Of a stretch of DNA of 12,016 bases, positions 1 through 6,839 are shown piece after piece. Every line of letters starts with the position of its first letter. The stretch's first letter is position 1. The position numbers and the translations under genes were made by a program. Source of the DNA: an uncultured Fretibacterium sp. Lineage in GTDB: Bacteria; Synergistota; Synergistia; Synergistales; Aminobacteriaceae. The notes under the pieces are model-generated. The model was not told where the DNA came from, made no database searches, and worked only from the letters and a program-made list of their open reading frames with translations. The stretch covers positions 1 to 12,016 of the forward strand of contig NZ_CALIAA010000020.1 in NCBI RefSeq assembly GCF_938040765.1. Direction: 5' to 3'.

Positions 1-35
1 TCCGGCCCTCGGCTCTCGATATTTATTTGGGGGAA

Positions 36-60
36 CGCTGATTGAGTCAGCGCTTCCTTT
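36..60 (+). terminator. Small hairpin upstream of hypA, possible terminator of an upstream gene
   Basis: The arms CGCTGA (36-41) and TCAGCG (47-52) are perfectly complementary around a 5-nt loop, and a pyrimidine run (53-60) follows. TGA stops in two frames (39-41 and 43-45) fall inside the hairpin, so an upstream gene could end here. The stem is short and the T run is interrupted, so this could equally be a protein-binding palindrome. Nothing else recognisable lies in bases 1-83. Confidence 0.3.
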
Positions 61-83
61 GTGCTTTCACGAGTTCCATCTGT

Positions 84-93
84 GGGGAGGAGG
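84..93 (+). promoter_or_regulatory. Strong ribosome binding site deciding the TTG start of hypA
   Basis: The purine run GGGGAGGAGG ends 7 nt before TTG 101. It settles the start in favour of this TTG over the earlier in-frame TTG at 59, which lacks a comparable site and would add 14 residues in front of the conserved HELSL. Confidence 0.75.
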
Positions 94-100
94 CCCCGAA

Positions 101-463
101 TTGCACGAGCTGTCCCTGACGGAATCCGTAAACAACGCGATCCTGAACCTCTGCGAGCGTTCGGGCTGGAGGCGCGTCCGCCGCATCGTGCTGAAGGTCG
201 GGGGGATGAGGAAGGTCAACCCCGAGCTGATGTCCTTTGCCTTCTCCGTAGTCTCGAAGGGGACCGTCACCGAGGGGGCGAACCTGTCGATCCTCTCCAT
301 GCCCATCGTCTTCCGCTGCAGGGCCTGCGGAAAGGTCGCCGACAGCGAGAGCACGGCCTTCCTCTGCCCCAAATGCGGGAGCCCGGACGTGGAGCTTCTG
401 TCCGGCCTGGAGCTCTCCATCGACTCCATGGAGGTGGAGGCGGGGAATGGGCTCGAGGCTTAG
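101..463 (+). CDS. hypA: Hydrogenase nickel incorporation protein HypA
   Basis: HypA is the nickel metallochaperone that works with HypB to insert Ni into [NiFe]-hydrogenases in the cytoplasm. The start is taken as TTG at 101: it gives the family's invariant N-terminus (M)HELSLTESV, with nickel-binding His2 and Glu3, and a strong GGGGAGGAGG ribosome site lies at 84-93 with 7-nt spacing. The frame stays open upstream but has no ribosome site there. The zinc site is intact: Cys73-x2-Cys76, 12 residues, Cys89-x2-Cys92. The 120-residue length is normal for the family. No hydrogenase or other hyp gene is visible, so partners must lie upstream or elsewhere; 77 nt separate it from pcrA. Identity is near certain; the start codon is very likely. 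Confidence 0.93.
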   Translation: MHELSLTESVNNAILNLCERSGWRRVRRIVLKVGGMRKVNPELMSFAFSVVSKGTVTEGANLSILSMPIVFRCRACGKVADSESTAFLCPKCGSPDVELLSGLELSIDSMEVEAGNGLEA

Positions 464-540
464 CTTTCCGGGGGATGGCTTCGGCTGCCCGCTCCTGTGC
501 GGGGGCCGCCGGAGGCGGAAAATCTTAAGGAGACGATATC

Positions 541-2586
541 ATGTCGGATAAAGGCATTCTGGACCGCCTCTCGCCCAGGCAGAGGGAGGCCGTGACGTAC
601 ATAGACGGGCCGCTCCTGATCCTGGCCGGGGCGGGGAGCGGAAAGACGCGGGTCCTGACGCACAAGATCGCGTGGCTTCTGGCGGAGGGCCTGGCGAAAC
701 CGTGGGAGATCACGGCCGTGACCTTCACCAACAAGGCGGCCGGGGAGATGCGCGAGCGCGTCTCGGCACTCGTCCCCTCGGGGGCCGGGGATGTGCGCGT
801 CAGCACCTTTCACGCCTTCGGCCTGAAGTTCCTCTTCCGGAACCGCGAGGCCGCGGAGGCTGTCGCGGGTGTGAAGCCGGGCTTCGCCGTCTTCGACCGC
901 GGGGACAGCCGCGCGCTGGTCAAGCAGATCCTGGAGGGGATGGGGGTGAACACCAAGGACGTCGAGCCCGCCTCGGTCCTGGACGCCATATCCCGGGACC
1001 GGGCGGCCTGGACCCCCGGCAACCGGGAGTCCATCCTGGAGGGGCTCTACCTGGACGCCGCCCAGGCGTACCGCAGGGAGCTGCGGTCCCGCGGCGCCGT
1101 GGACTTCGACGACCTGATGATCGTCCCCCTGCAGGTCCTGGCGGGGGACGAGGAGGTGCGGCGGAGGGAGCGCGAGCGGATTCGCTGGCTGCTCGTGGAC
1201 GAGTACCAGGACGTCAACCGCCCCCAGTACCTGCTGCTCCGCTACCTTACGGGGCCGGAGTGCCGCCTGAACGTCGTGGGCGACCCGGACCAGTCCATCT
1301 ACGGCTGGCGCGGGGCGGACATCGGGATGATCCTGAACTTCGAACGGGACTTCACGGGAGGGGAGGGGCAGAAGGAGGCCCGCACCATCATCCTGGACGA
1401 GAACTACCGTTCGACCGGAAACATCCTGGGGGCGTCGAACGCCCTGATCCGCAACAACTCCGCGCGCAGGGAGAAGGATCTCAGGACCGCCCGGGGGGCG
1501 GGCGAGAAGGTCTACACCCTGCTCGCGAACAGCGACCTTCAGGAGGCCGGCTTCATCACCGCGGAGATCGGGCGTCTCAAGTTGGGCCACGGCTACGACT
1601 ACGGCGACATGGCCATCCTGTACCGCCAGAACGCCATGAGCCGCCTCTACGAACAGAAGCTCCTGGAGGCGGGCATCCCCTACAGGATCGTCCGGGGGAC
1701 GGCGTTCTACGAGCGCAGGGAGGTGCGGGACGTCCTGGCGGTCCTGAAGCTGGCCGTGAACCCGGACGACCGCACCTCTTTCGAGCGCGTGGCCGCCTTT
1801 GCGGTCAAGGGCATGGGGCCGAAGAAGAGGGAGGAATGGGCCGAGTGGCAGGCCTCCGGCGTCGTGCCCGCCTCGCCGGCCGCGGATTTCTGGCGCGCCG
1901 TGGGGGAGGGGGCCTTCCCGGTGAGGGGACAGGTCGGAGGGGCGGTCGCCCTCTTCGGCAGGCAGATGTCGGGGCTTCTGAGGGCCGCGGAGCGCGGGGT
2001 GGGGGCCGCCGTCGACCATGTGCTCTCGAACATGGGCTACGAGGACCTGCTGAGGGAGAAGAGCCCCGAGGACTGGGAGGACCGCATCGAGAACGTCATG
2101 GAGCTGCGGTCCGTCGTCCCCGAGGGGGACCTGGCGGAGGCATTGGCGGAGGCGGCGCTCTTCACGGACGCGGACACCCAGGACGCCGACGACCGGCGCT
2201 CCGTCGGCCTGCTGACGCTGCACGCGGCCAAGGGGCTGGAGTTCCCCGTCGTGTTCCTGGTGGGGCTCGAGGAGGACGTATTCCCGAGCTCGCGCGCGAA
2301 GGACGATCCCGCGCAGATGGAGGAGGAACGCCGGCTCTGCTACGTCGGCATGACGCGTGCCGAGGAGCGGCTCTACCTGACGGCGGCCCGCAGCCGGCGG
2401 CTCTACGGCACGACGCTCGACAAGGGGTTCTCGCGCTTTCTCTTCGAGATCCCCGATACGTTCAAGAACCTGGACGACCGGGGCGGCGAGGACCGCCGGG
2501 GGGCCTGGGACGGGTATGGAGGGGGAAAACGGAGCTATGGCGGCTATAACGGCAGTGGCGGTTACCGGGGACGTCGGGGCTGGTAA
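541..2586 (+). CDS. pcrA: UvrD/PcrA-type ATP-dependent DNA helicase (superfamily 1A)
   Basis: This is a 3'-5' DNA helicase/translocase of the UvrD/PcrA/Rep family, acting in excision repair, replication-fork maintenance and removal of recombinase filaments. The ATG at 541 has TAAGGAGA (526-533) upstream. All SF1A motifs are present in order: Q motif LSPRQREAV (10-18), Walker A AGAGSGKT (29-36), TFTNKAAGEMRERV (Ia), DEYQD (220-224, motif II), GDPDQSIYGWRG (from 247, motif III), ENYRSTGN (around Y289/R290, motif IV), LHAAKGLEF (560-568, motif V) and YVGMTRAEERL (601-611, motif VI). At 681 residues it is shorter than typical PcrA and lacks the usual C-terminal Tudor-like RNA-polymerase-binding region. 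Instead it ends in a Gly/Tyr/Arg-rich tail (about 648-681) whose coding sequence overlaps the start of coaE. PcrA versus UvrD naming cannot be settled without phylogeny. Confidence 0.95.
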   Translation: MSDKGILDRLSPRQREAVTYIDGPLLILAGAGSGKTRVLTHKIAWLLAEGLAKPWEITAVTFTNKAAGEMRERVSALVPSGAGDVRVSTFHAFGLKFLFRNREAAEAVAGVKPGFAVFDRGDSRALVKQILEGMGVNTKDVEPASVLDAISRDRAAWTPGNRESILEGLYLDAAQAYRRELRSRGAVDFDDLMIVPLQVLAGDEEVRRRERERIRWLLVDEYQDVNRPQYLLLRYLTGPECRLNVVGDPDQSIYGWRGADIGMILNFERDFTGGEGQKEARTIILDENYRSTGNILGASNALIRNNSARREKDLRTARGAGEKVYTLLANSDLQEAGFITAEIGRLKLGHGYDYGDMAILYRQNAMSRLYEQKLLEAGIPYRIVRGTAFYERREVRDVLAVLKLAVNPDDRTSFERVAAFAVKGMGPKKREEWAEWQASGVVPASPAADFWRAVGEGAFPVRGQVGGAVALFGRQMSGLLRAAERGVGAAVDHVLSNMGYEDLLREKSPEDWEDRIENVMELRSVVPEGDLAEALAEAALFTDADTQDADDRRSVGLLTLHAAKGLEFPVVFLVGLEEDVFPSSRAKDDPAQMEEERRLCYVGMTRAEERLYLTAARSRRLYGTTLDKGFSRFLFEIPDTFKNLDDRGGEDRRGAWDGYGGGKRSYGGYNGSGGYRGRRGW

Positions 2587-3163
2587 GTCCACGGCTGCCC
2601 GCCTGTTCGAGTCGCTCGGGGGCGTGAGGTTCGACGCGGACGCCGTCGTGGCGGAGCTCTGGAGGCGGCCGGATATCGTCGGGGCTGCGGTCGGGCGGTG
2701 GGGATCGGGGATCCTCGACTCCGAGGGACGCGTCGTGTTCGCCCGTGCTGCCGCGCGCCTGTTCTCCTCGCGGACCGAGTACGACTGGGGCTGCGCCCTG
2801 CTGCACCCGCCGGTCAAGGCGGAGCTGGCCCGCCGCGTCGCGTCGCTGGACCCCGAACGGGACTGGGCCGTTGCGGAGATCCCGATGCTCTTCGAGTCCG
2901 GCGTCCCCGATTGGGTCACGGCGACGGTCTTCGTGACGGCCTCCCGGGACGTCAGGGCGGAGCGCTGCCGGGCGCGCGGGTGGGACGACGCGGAGCTTCC
3001 GCGGCGGGAGGCCTTCTTCCTGCCCTCGGAGGAACGGGCCGCCCGAAGCGACTTCGTGGTGCGCAACGACGGCGGCCTGGACGACCTGGAGCGTTCCGTG
3101 CGCGCCGTCCATAAGCGTGCCGTGATCGAGAATCTGAAGGGGGCGTCCCTGCGATGCAGCTGA
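2537..3163 (+). CDS. coaE: Dephospho-CoA kinase
   Basis: CoaE phosphorylates the ribose 3'-OH of dephospho-CoA with ATP, the final step of coenzyme A synthesis. The 208-residue protein has the P-loop GDVGAGKST (11-19), the acidic DAD motif (33-35) that contacts substrate, the HPPVKAEL helix (90-97), PMLFES (116-121; usually PLLFE), the Arg-rich lid (about 136-160) and the C-terminal SDFVVRNDG (usually ADFVIxNxG). Start choice: ATG 2537 has GGAGGGGG (2518-2525) at 11-nt spacing and puts the P-loop at the normal distance; an in-frame ATG at 2516 would add seven residues with no ribosome site. The gene begins inside pcrA (50-nt overlap, different frame) and overlaps the next gene by 10 nt, so translation is probably coupled. 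Confidence 0.92.
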   Translation: MAAITAVAVTGDVGAGKSTAARLFESLGGVRFDADAVVAELWRRPDIVGAAVGRWGSGILDSEGRVVFARAAARLFSSRTEYDWGCALLHPPVKAELARRVASLDPERDWAVAEIPMLFESGVPDWVTATVFVTASRDVRAERCRARGWDDAELPRREAFFLPSEERAARSDFVVRNDGGLDDLERSVRAVHKRAVIENLKGASLRCS

Positions 3164-5772
3164 TCACCAGTCACCTGAACACCGATTTCGATTCCCTGGC
3201 GAGCATGATTGCCGTCCGGAAGCTCTACCCGGATGCGATGATCTGCCCCCCCGGCGCCATGGGCCGCAAGGTTCGGGACTTCATGGCGCACTACGGGCAC
3301 CAGTGGAAGTTCCTGAAGCCCAAGAACGTCCCCATGGAACAGGTGACCTTGATGGTCGTCGTGGACACGCGGGCGCGGAGCCGCATCGGCACCTTCGCGG
3401 CCCTCGCCGGGCGGCATGACGTGAGCGTGCATATCTACGACCATCACCCGCCCACCGTGGACGACATCCCCGCCGAGACGATGCAGTGGGCCCCCATAGG
3501 GGCGACGGTGACGATGCTCGTGGAACAGCTCGTCAGGGAGCGCAAGCCCATATCGCCCGAGGAGGCGACGCTCTTCGCCCTCGGGATCTACGACGATACG
3601 GGGGCCCTGACCTACGAGTCCACGACCGCGCGGGACGTCCTGGCGGTGGCCCGTCTTCGGGAGATGGGGGCGGACCTGTCCCGGATCCTGGCGCGGGCGG
3701 AGGTCTCCATGCCGGCGGCGGAGCGTCGCCTGCTGGACGTCCTGGCGGAGAACGCCCGGGAGAGCTACATCAACGGGGCCAAGGTGTTGTCCACCTGGGC
3801 GGAGACGGAGGAGTACGTGGAGGGCCTTTCCCTCTTCGTGCACCGCCTGAGGGACTACTGCGAGTCCCACGTCACCCTGGCGGCGGTGCGCAGCGGGGGG
3901 CGCAAGATCAGCCTGATCGTCCGCAGCGCCCCCGGGGTGCTGAACGTCAAGGAGTTCCTGACGCCCTACGGCGGCAGCGGCCACATCCAGGCGGGCTCGG
4001 CCTCGGTCCTGAACCGGGACCCGCAGGAGCTGCTGGCGGAGCTGGAGGAGGACCTGCACCGGCGCATTCCCCGGATGCTCGACGTGGCGAGCGTCATGAC
4101 CTCCCCCGTCCTGGCGGTCTCTCCCGACGCCATGGTGGACGAGGCGTACCGGACGATGATCCGCTTCGGCCACCAGGCTCTGCCCGTCGCCCTGGAGAAC
4201 GGCGAGGTCGCGGGCATGATGACGCGCAAGGACCTGGACAAGGCGCATCTGCACGGCTTCGACCGCGCGCGCATCCGCGACTTCATGACGGAGGGCGTCA
4301 TCGGGATATCCTCGGAGGACTCGATCGACGAGGCGCATCGGCTGATGGCGACCTACAGCTTCGAGCGGCTTCCGGTGCTCAAGAGCGGCAGGCTGGTGGG
4401 CATCCTGACGCGGGCCGACCTCGTCCGTGCCCTCTATCGGAGCTTCCAGCCCTCGGGGGAGACGGACGCGAGGTCGGGCTTCCTGTGGATGGAGGGGGTC
4501 GCCCCGCTGATGGAGTCCTCGTTCTCCCCGCGCATCCTCGACCTGCTGCACCGCATCGGCGCCCGGGCGGAGACGATGGGGATGAAGGCCTACCTGGTGG
4601 GCGGAACGGTTCGGGACATCCTGATGGGGGTGAGGAACCTCGACCTCGACATCGCCGTCGAGGGGGACGCCGAGGAGCTGGTCCGCAGCTGGGACGAGCC
4701 GGGGTGCCGGGGCACGGTGCACGGGCGTTACAAGACGGGGACGATCACGTTCCCGGACGGGCTGAAGGCGGACATCGCGACGGCGCGGCGGGAGTTCTAC
4801 GAGCATGCGGCGGCCCAGCCGACGGTCGCCGGCGACTCCCTGAAGCAGGATCTGGCGCGGCGCGATTTCAGCATCAACGCGATGTCCGTCTCCCTGAGCG
4901 AGGGGGATTGGGGGACCCTGACGGATTATTTCGGGGGCAGGGAGGACCTCCGGGAGGGGGTCCTGCGCATCCTGCACAACCTCAGCTTCGTGGAGGACCC
5001 CTCCCGGATCCTCAGGGGCATCCGGCTGGAACAGCGTCTGGGGCTGCACTTCGAGGACAACACGCTGCGGCTCCTGCACAGCGCGGTGGGGGGAGGGCTG
5101 CTGGGACGCCTCTCGGGAGTGCGGGTGCGCATGGAGCTGGAGATCGGCACCGGCGAGGCCCGCTTCCGCCGGATCGTGATGCGGATGCAGGAGCTGGGGA
5201 TCTGGGAGGCGCTGTTTCCCGGCTTCCGCCTCGGCACCTCCATAGAGCGGAGGCTGCACGTCCTCGAGCGGTTCCTGCCGCGTGCGCGCAGGGTGGGGGT
5301 GGACTTCAAGGGAATGGAATGGATCGTCGGCATGGCCGTGGTGCTGGCCAAGTCGCCGCCGGCCGTGCGCTTTGCCGCCATGGACCGTCTGGGGCTGCGC
5401 CCCGCCGAACGGCGGGAGATGTCGATCTGTTTCGACTGCTGGCCTCAGGTGGAGCAGTTCCTGGGAGGGAAGAAGAACCCGAGAAATTCGGAGATCTACC
5501 TCTTTTTCAAGCCGTATGGCCCGGCGCCCCTCCTGTTCTGGATGACCTGCATGAAGCGCTGGCAGTCCCGGCGTCATGTCGTCCGTCACCTGCTTTCCTG
5601 GACGCCGCTGCGAGGGGAGCTCACCGGCGACGACCTCGTCGGCATGGGGCTGAGGGGCTCCGAGATCGGGGAGGTGCTTCAGGGGATACGGCTGGCCCGC
5701 ATGGACGGGCGCCTTTCGACGCGGGAGGGCGAGATCGGCTACGTCGAAAGCCGCCTGGCCCACAGACGGTAA
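3154..5772 (+). CDS. DHH phosphoesterase - CBS pair - CCA-adding/poly(A) polymerase fusion (tRNA nucleotidyltransferase family)
   Basis: An 872-residue multidomain protein. N-terminal DHH/DHHA1 phosphoesterase: HLNTDFDS (7-14) supplies H7, D11 and D13; VVDTR follows at about D71; DHH is at 96-98; YDDTG at about 146-150; and the DHHA1 loop GGSGH at 273-277 (usually GGGGH). Two CBS domains, about 310-366 and 374-430, probably bind adenine nucleotides. The class II nucleotidyltransferase head has LVGGTVRD (from 481), catalytic DLD (497 and 499), RRDFSINAM (569-577), the DYFGGREDL motif and EDPSR (614-618), followed by neck, body and a C-terminal helical region to 872. The head adds CCA, or part of it, to tRNA 3' ends. 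Long enzymes of this architecture occur in several anaerobic or thermophilic phyla; Aquifex splits CC- and A-addition between enzymes, so full CCA versus A-only activity is open. The start ATG overlaps the coaE stop (GAAGGGGG at 3136-3143). Confidence 0.92.
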   Translation: MQLITSHLNTDFDSLASMIAVRKLYPDAMICPPGAMGRKVRDFMAHYGHQWKFLKPKNVPMEQVTLMVVVDTRARSRIGTFAALAGRHDVSVHIYDHHPPTVDDIPAETMQWAPIGATVTMLVEQLVRERKPISPEEATLFALGIYDDTGALTYESTTARDVLAVARLREMGADLSRILARAEVSMPAAERRLLDVLAENARESYINGAKVLSTWAETEEYVEGLSLFVHRLRDYCESHVTLAAVRSGGRKISLIVRSAPGVLNVKEFLTPYGGSGHIQAGSASVLNRDPQELLAELEEDLHRRIPRMLDVASVMTSPVLAVSPDAMVDEAYRTMIRFGHQALPVALENGEVAGMMTRKDLDKAHLHGFDRARIRDFMTEGVIGISSEDSIDEAHRLMATYSFERLPVLKSGRLVGILTRADLVRALYRSFQPSGETDARSGFLWMEGVAPLMESSFSPRILDLLHRIGARAETMGMKAYLVGGTVRDILMGVRNLDLDIAVEGDAEELVRSWDEPGCRGTVHGRYKTGTITFPDGLKADIATARREFYEHAAAQPTVAGDSLKQDLARRDFSINAMSVSLSEGDWGTLTDYFGGREDLREGVLRILHNLSFVEDPSRILRGIRLEQRLGLHFEDNTLRLLHSAVGGGLLGRLSGVRVRMELEIGTGEARFRRIVMRMQELGIWEALFPGFRLGTSIERRLHVLERFLPRARRVGVDFKGMEWIVGMAVVLAKSPPAVRFAAMDRLGLRPAERREMSICFDCWPQVEQFLGGKKNPRNSEIYLFFKPYGPAPLLFWMTCMKRWQSRRHVVRHLLSWTPLRGELTGDDLVGMGLRGSEIGEVLQGIRLARMDGRLSTREGEIGYVESRLAHRR

Positions 5773-5828
5773 TTCCCTTGGCGGTCCTGTCCGGCATTTT
5801 ACGAGGGCGGGTTTCTCCGGCTGGCCTG

Positions 5829-5834
5829 TACAAT
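5829..5834 (+). promoter_or_regulatory. Possible -10 box before the M50 protease gene
   Basis: TACAAT matches five of six bases of the sigma-70 -10 consensus and lies about 90 nt before the protease start, in the 154-nt gap after the CCA-enzyme gene. I find no acceptable -35 at 16-18 nt upstream, so the support is weak. The rest of the gap (5773-5926) is GC-rich and contains the self-complementary blocks GGGGCCCC and GGGGTCCCC near 5881-5910. Confidence 0.22.
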
Positions 5835-5912
5835 GAGTGGGAATCCCCCATCCCGGCTGTCCTGCGGAGCGGGGGGAGCGGGGGCCCCGTTTTCGGATTT
5901 GGGGTCCCCGGG

Positions 5913-5918
5913 AAGGAG
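5913..5918 (+). promoter_or_regulatory. Ribosome binding site deciding the TTG start of the M50 protease
   Basis: AAGGAG sits 8 nt before TTG 5927, and GGAGG follows directly. The longer open frame that begins at 5837 has a low-complexity, non-membrane N-terminal stretch and no such site. Confidence 0.6.
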
Positions 5919-5926
5919 TGGAGGTT

Positions 5927-6553
5927 TTGAGGCTTTTACAGGATCCGATGATGTTGCTGCTGACGCTGCCCGCCGTGCTGTGGGCGATATCGTTCCATGA
6001 GTTCTGCCACGGCTATGCGGCCAAGCTGGTGGGAGACCCCACGGCCGAGCGGTCGGGACGGCTTTCCCTGAATCCCCTGGACCATTTCGACCTCGTGGGG
6101 ACGCTCATGCTCCTGTTCGTGGGGTTCGGGTGGGCCAAGCCCGTACCGATCAATACGCGCTACTTCCGCCACCCGCGCCGGGACCTCGTCATCGTCTCCC
6201 TGGCCGGAATCGTCGGAAACATCCTGACGGCGGTCGTCTGCGTGCTGTTCCTGCGCTTCCTGGGGGAGCCCTGGTACCGTCTTGCCGGAAGGGCCGGCAT
6301 TACGGTTCTGATTCAGATGATCGTCATCAACGTGGGGCTGGCCGCCTTCAACCTGATTCCCATCCCGCCGCTCGACGGTTCGAGGGTGCTGGAGGCCTTT
6401 CTGCCATTCCGGTTCCTGCGGTACTACTACTGGCTGGAGCGGTACGGCATGATCATCCTTCTGATCCTTCTGGTGACGGGGATCGTCGACGTTCTCTTCA
6501 ACCCGATCTTCAACTTTCTGTGGGGCCTGCTTCCCTTCAGATCCCCTTTCTGA
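5927..6553 (+). CDS. Site-2-type zinc metalloprotease, M50 family (SpoIVFB/YwhC-like)
   Basis: An integral-membrane zinc protease of 208 residues that would cut within or near transmembrane segments; its substrate is unknown. The first membrane segment carries HEFCH (24-28, the HExxH zinc site). The third ligand is in NLIPIPPLDG (142-151), the family's N-P-D-G motif with Asp150. Hydrophobic segments lie at about 8-24, 57-72, 87-112, 124-146 and 172-190. There is no PDZ domain, which separates it from RseP-type proteases; the GWAKPVPIN segment (68-76) is typical of the short YwhC-like group. The TTG at 5927 is chosen because AAGGAG (5913-5918) lies 8 nt upstream. An in-frame GTG at 5918 would overlap that site, and ATG 5948 is a less likely alternative. 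It could be cotranscribed with the CCA-enzyme gene or use its own promoter. Confidence 0.88.
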   Translation: MRLLQDPMMLLLTLPAVLWAISFHEFCHGYAAKLVGDPTAERSGRLSLNPLDHFDLVGTLMLLFVGFGWAKPVPINTRYFRHPRRDLVIVSLAGIVGNILTAVVCVLFLRFLGEPWYRLAGRAGITVLIQMIVINVGLAAFNLIPIPPLDGSRVLEAFLPFRFLRYYYWLERYGMIILLILLVTGIVDVLFNPIFNFLWGLLPFRSPF

Positions 6554-6627
6554 CCTCCGGAAGAGCCGTGAGCTTCTCCGTCGTCAAAACCTCGTGAGAA
6601 GGACGACCGAAGAGAGCTCCGCGATGG

Positions 6628-6678
6628 ACAATAAACAAGTGTAAACTATGCGTTAGTTGTTGACTTTTTGTTTATTGT
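6628..6678. repeat. Perfect 11-bp inverted repeat over the argG promoter (putative operator)
   Basis: The arms ACAATAAACAA (6628-6638) and TTGTTTATTGT (6668-6678) are exact reverse complements separated by 29 nt, about four helical turns centre to centre. The right arm lies wholly in the -35/-10 spacer of the argG promoter. Nested inside is a second palindrome, AACTA (6644-6648) / TAGTT (6654-6658). The sequence does not match the usual TGAAT-type ArgR box. The whole element is upstream of the predicted transcript, so it should act as DNA rather than RNA. Confidence 0.6.
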
Positions 6679-6688
6679 TCTCTATACT
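6660..6688 (+). promoter_or_regulatory. Sigma-70 type promoter of argG
   Basis: TTGACT (6660-6665) and TATACT (6683-6688) are separated by exactly 17 nt. Each differs from consensus by one base, inside an AT-rich island in otherwise GC-rich DNA. Transcription would start near 6695, giving a leader of about 145 nt before the argG ATG. Confidence 0.8.
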
Positions 6689-6744
6689 GCTTTACGTCCG
6701 AGACGAATCCCTCGGAGCGCCTTGCCCTTTTCTCATGGGGCCCG

Positions 6745-6785
6745 GGCTTTCGAGGTCGAACAGGACCTCTCGGCCGTGGATTTTT
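6745..6785 (+). terminator. Hairpin plus T-run in the argG leader (possible attenuator)
   Basis: GAGGTC (6752-6757) and GACCTC (6764-6769) form a 6-bp stem around GAACAG. An outer GGC (6745-6747) / GCC (6773-6775) extends it past a small internal loop, and five T residues follow at 6781-6785. The 5-nt gap between stem and T-run weakens the terminator reading. Its place between promoter and start codon is right for transcription attenuation or an RNA-binding regulator. I see no competing antiterminator with confidence. Confidence 0.4.
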
Positions 6786-6790
6786 CGGTT

Positions 6791-6815
6791 GATCTTCGAT
6801 ATGGGATCTTCGATA
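6791..6815 (+). repeat. 11-bp direct repeat in the argG leader
   Basis: GATCTTCGATA occurs at 6791-6801 and again at 6805-6815, separated by three bases, so the period is 14. The second copy ends 7 nt before the argG ribosome site, in the untranslated leader, so it is not explained by protein repeats. Confidence 0.85.
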
Positions 6816-6839
6816 CCAATTCAGGAAGGAAGTTTTAGG

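Noticed and set aside
1..100. Upstream extension of the hypA frame, which is open from base 2
   Set aside because: The conserved HypA N-terminus and the strong ribosome site place the start at 101. The upstream residues do not resemble HypA or any fused domain.
488..520. CCCGC/GCGGG and CCGCC/GGCGG stems between hypA and pcrA
   Set aside because: Short 5-bp stems with no T-run in GC-rich DNA; not enough to call a terminator or attenuator.
460..5763. A very long open frame on the minus strand opposite pcrA, coaE and the CCA-enzyme gene
   Set aside because: It is antisense to three genes with unmistakable domain motifs. Its translation is Pro/Arg/Gly/His-rich without domains, as expected from GC-rich third codon positions with few stops.
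3486..5930. A long second plus-strand frame inside the DHH-CBS-CCA gene
   Set aside because: Low-complexity Gly/Arg/Pro/Ala translation with no motif or ribosome site; it is a frame shadow of the real gene.
6573..6607. Mutually exclusive short stems after the protease gene (CTTCTC/GAGAAG and GTCGTC/GACGAC)
   Set aside because: Loops are long, there is no T-run, and 6-bp matches of this kind are expected by chance in a region this size.
6722..6838. Possible leader peptide (TTG start) whose TAG stop lies one base before the argG ATG
   Set aside because: The upstream GGAG is only 4 nt from the TTG, and the peptide has no run of arginine codons, so there is no positive sign of translation.
6657..6839. 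N-terminal extension of ArgG in the same frame
   Set aside because: It contains the -35/-10 promoter and the leader elements. The family's N-terminus starts at the ATG at 6840, which has a good ribosome site.
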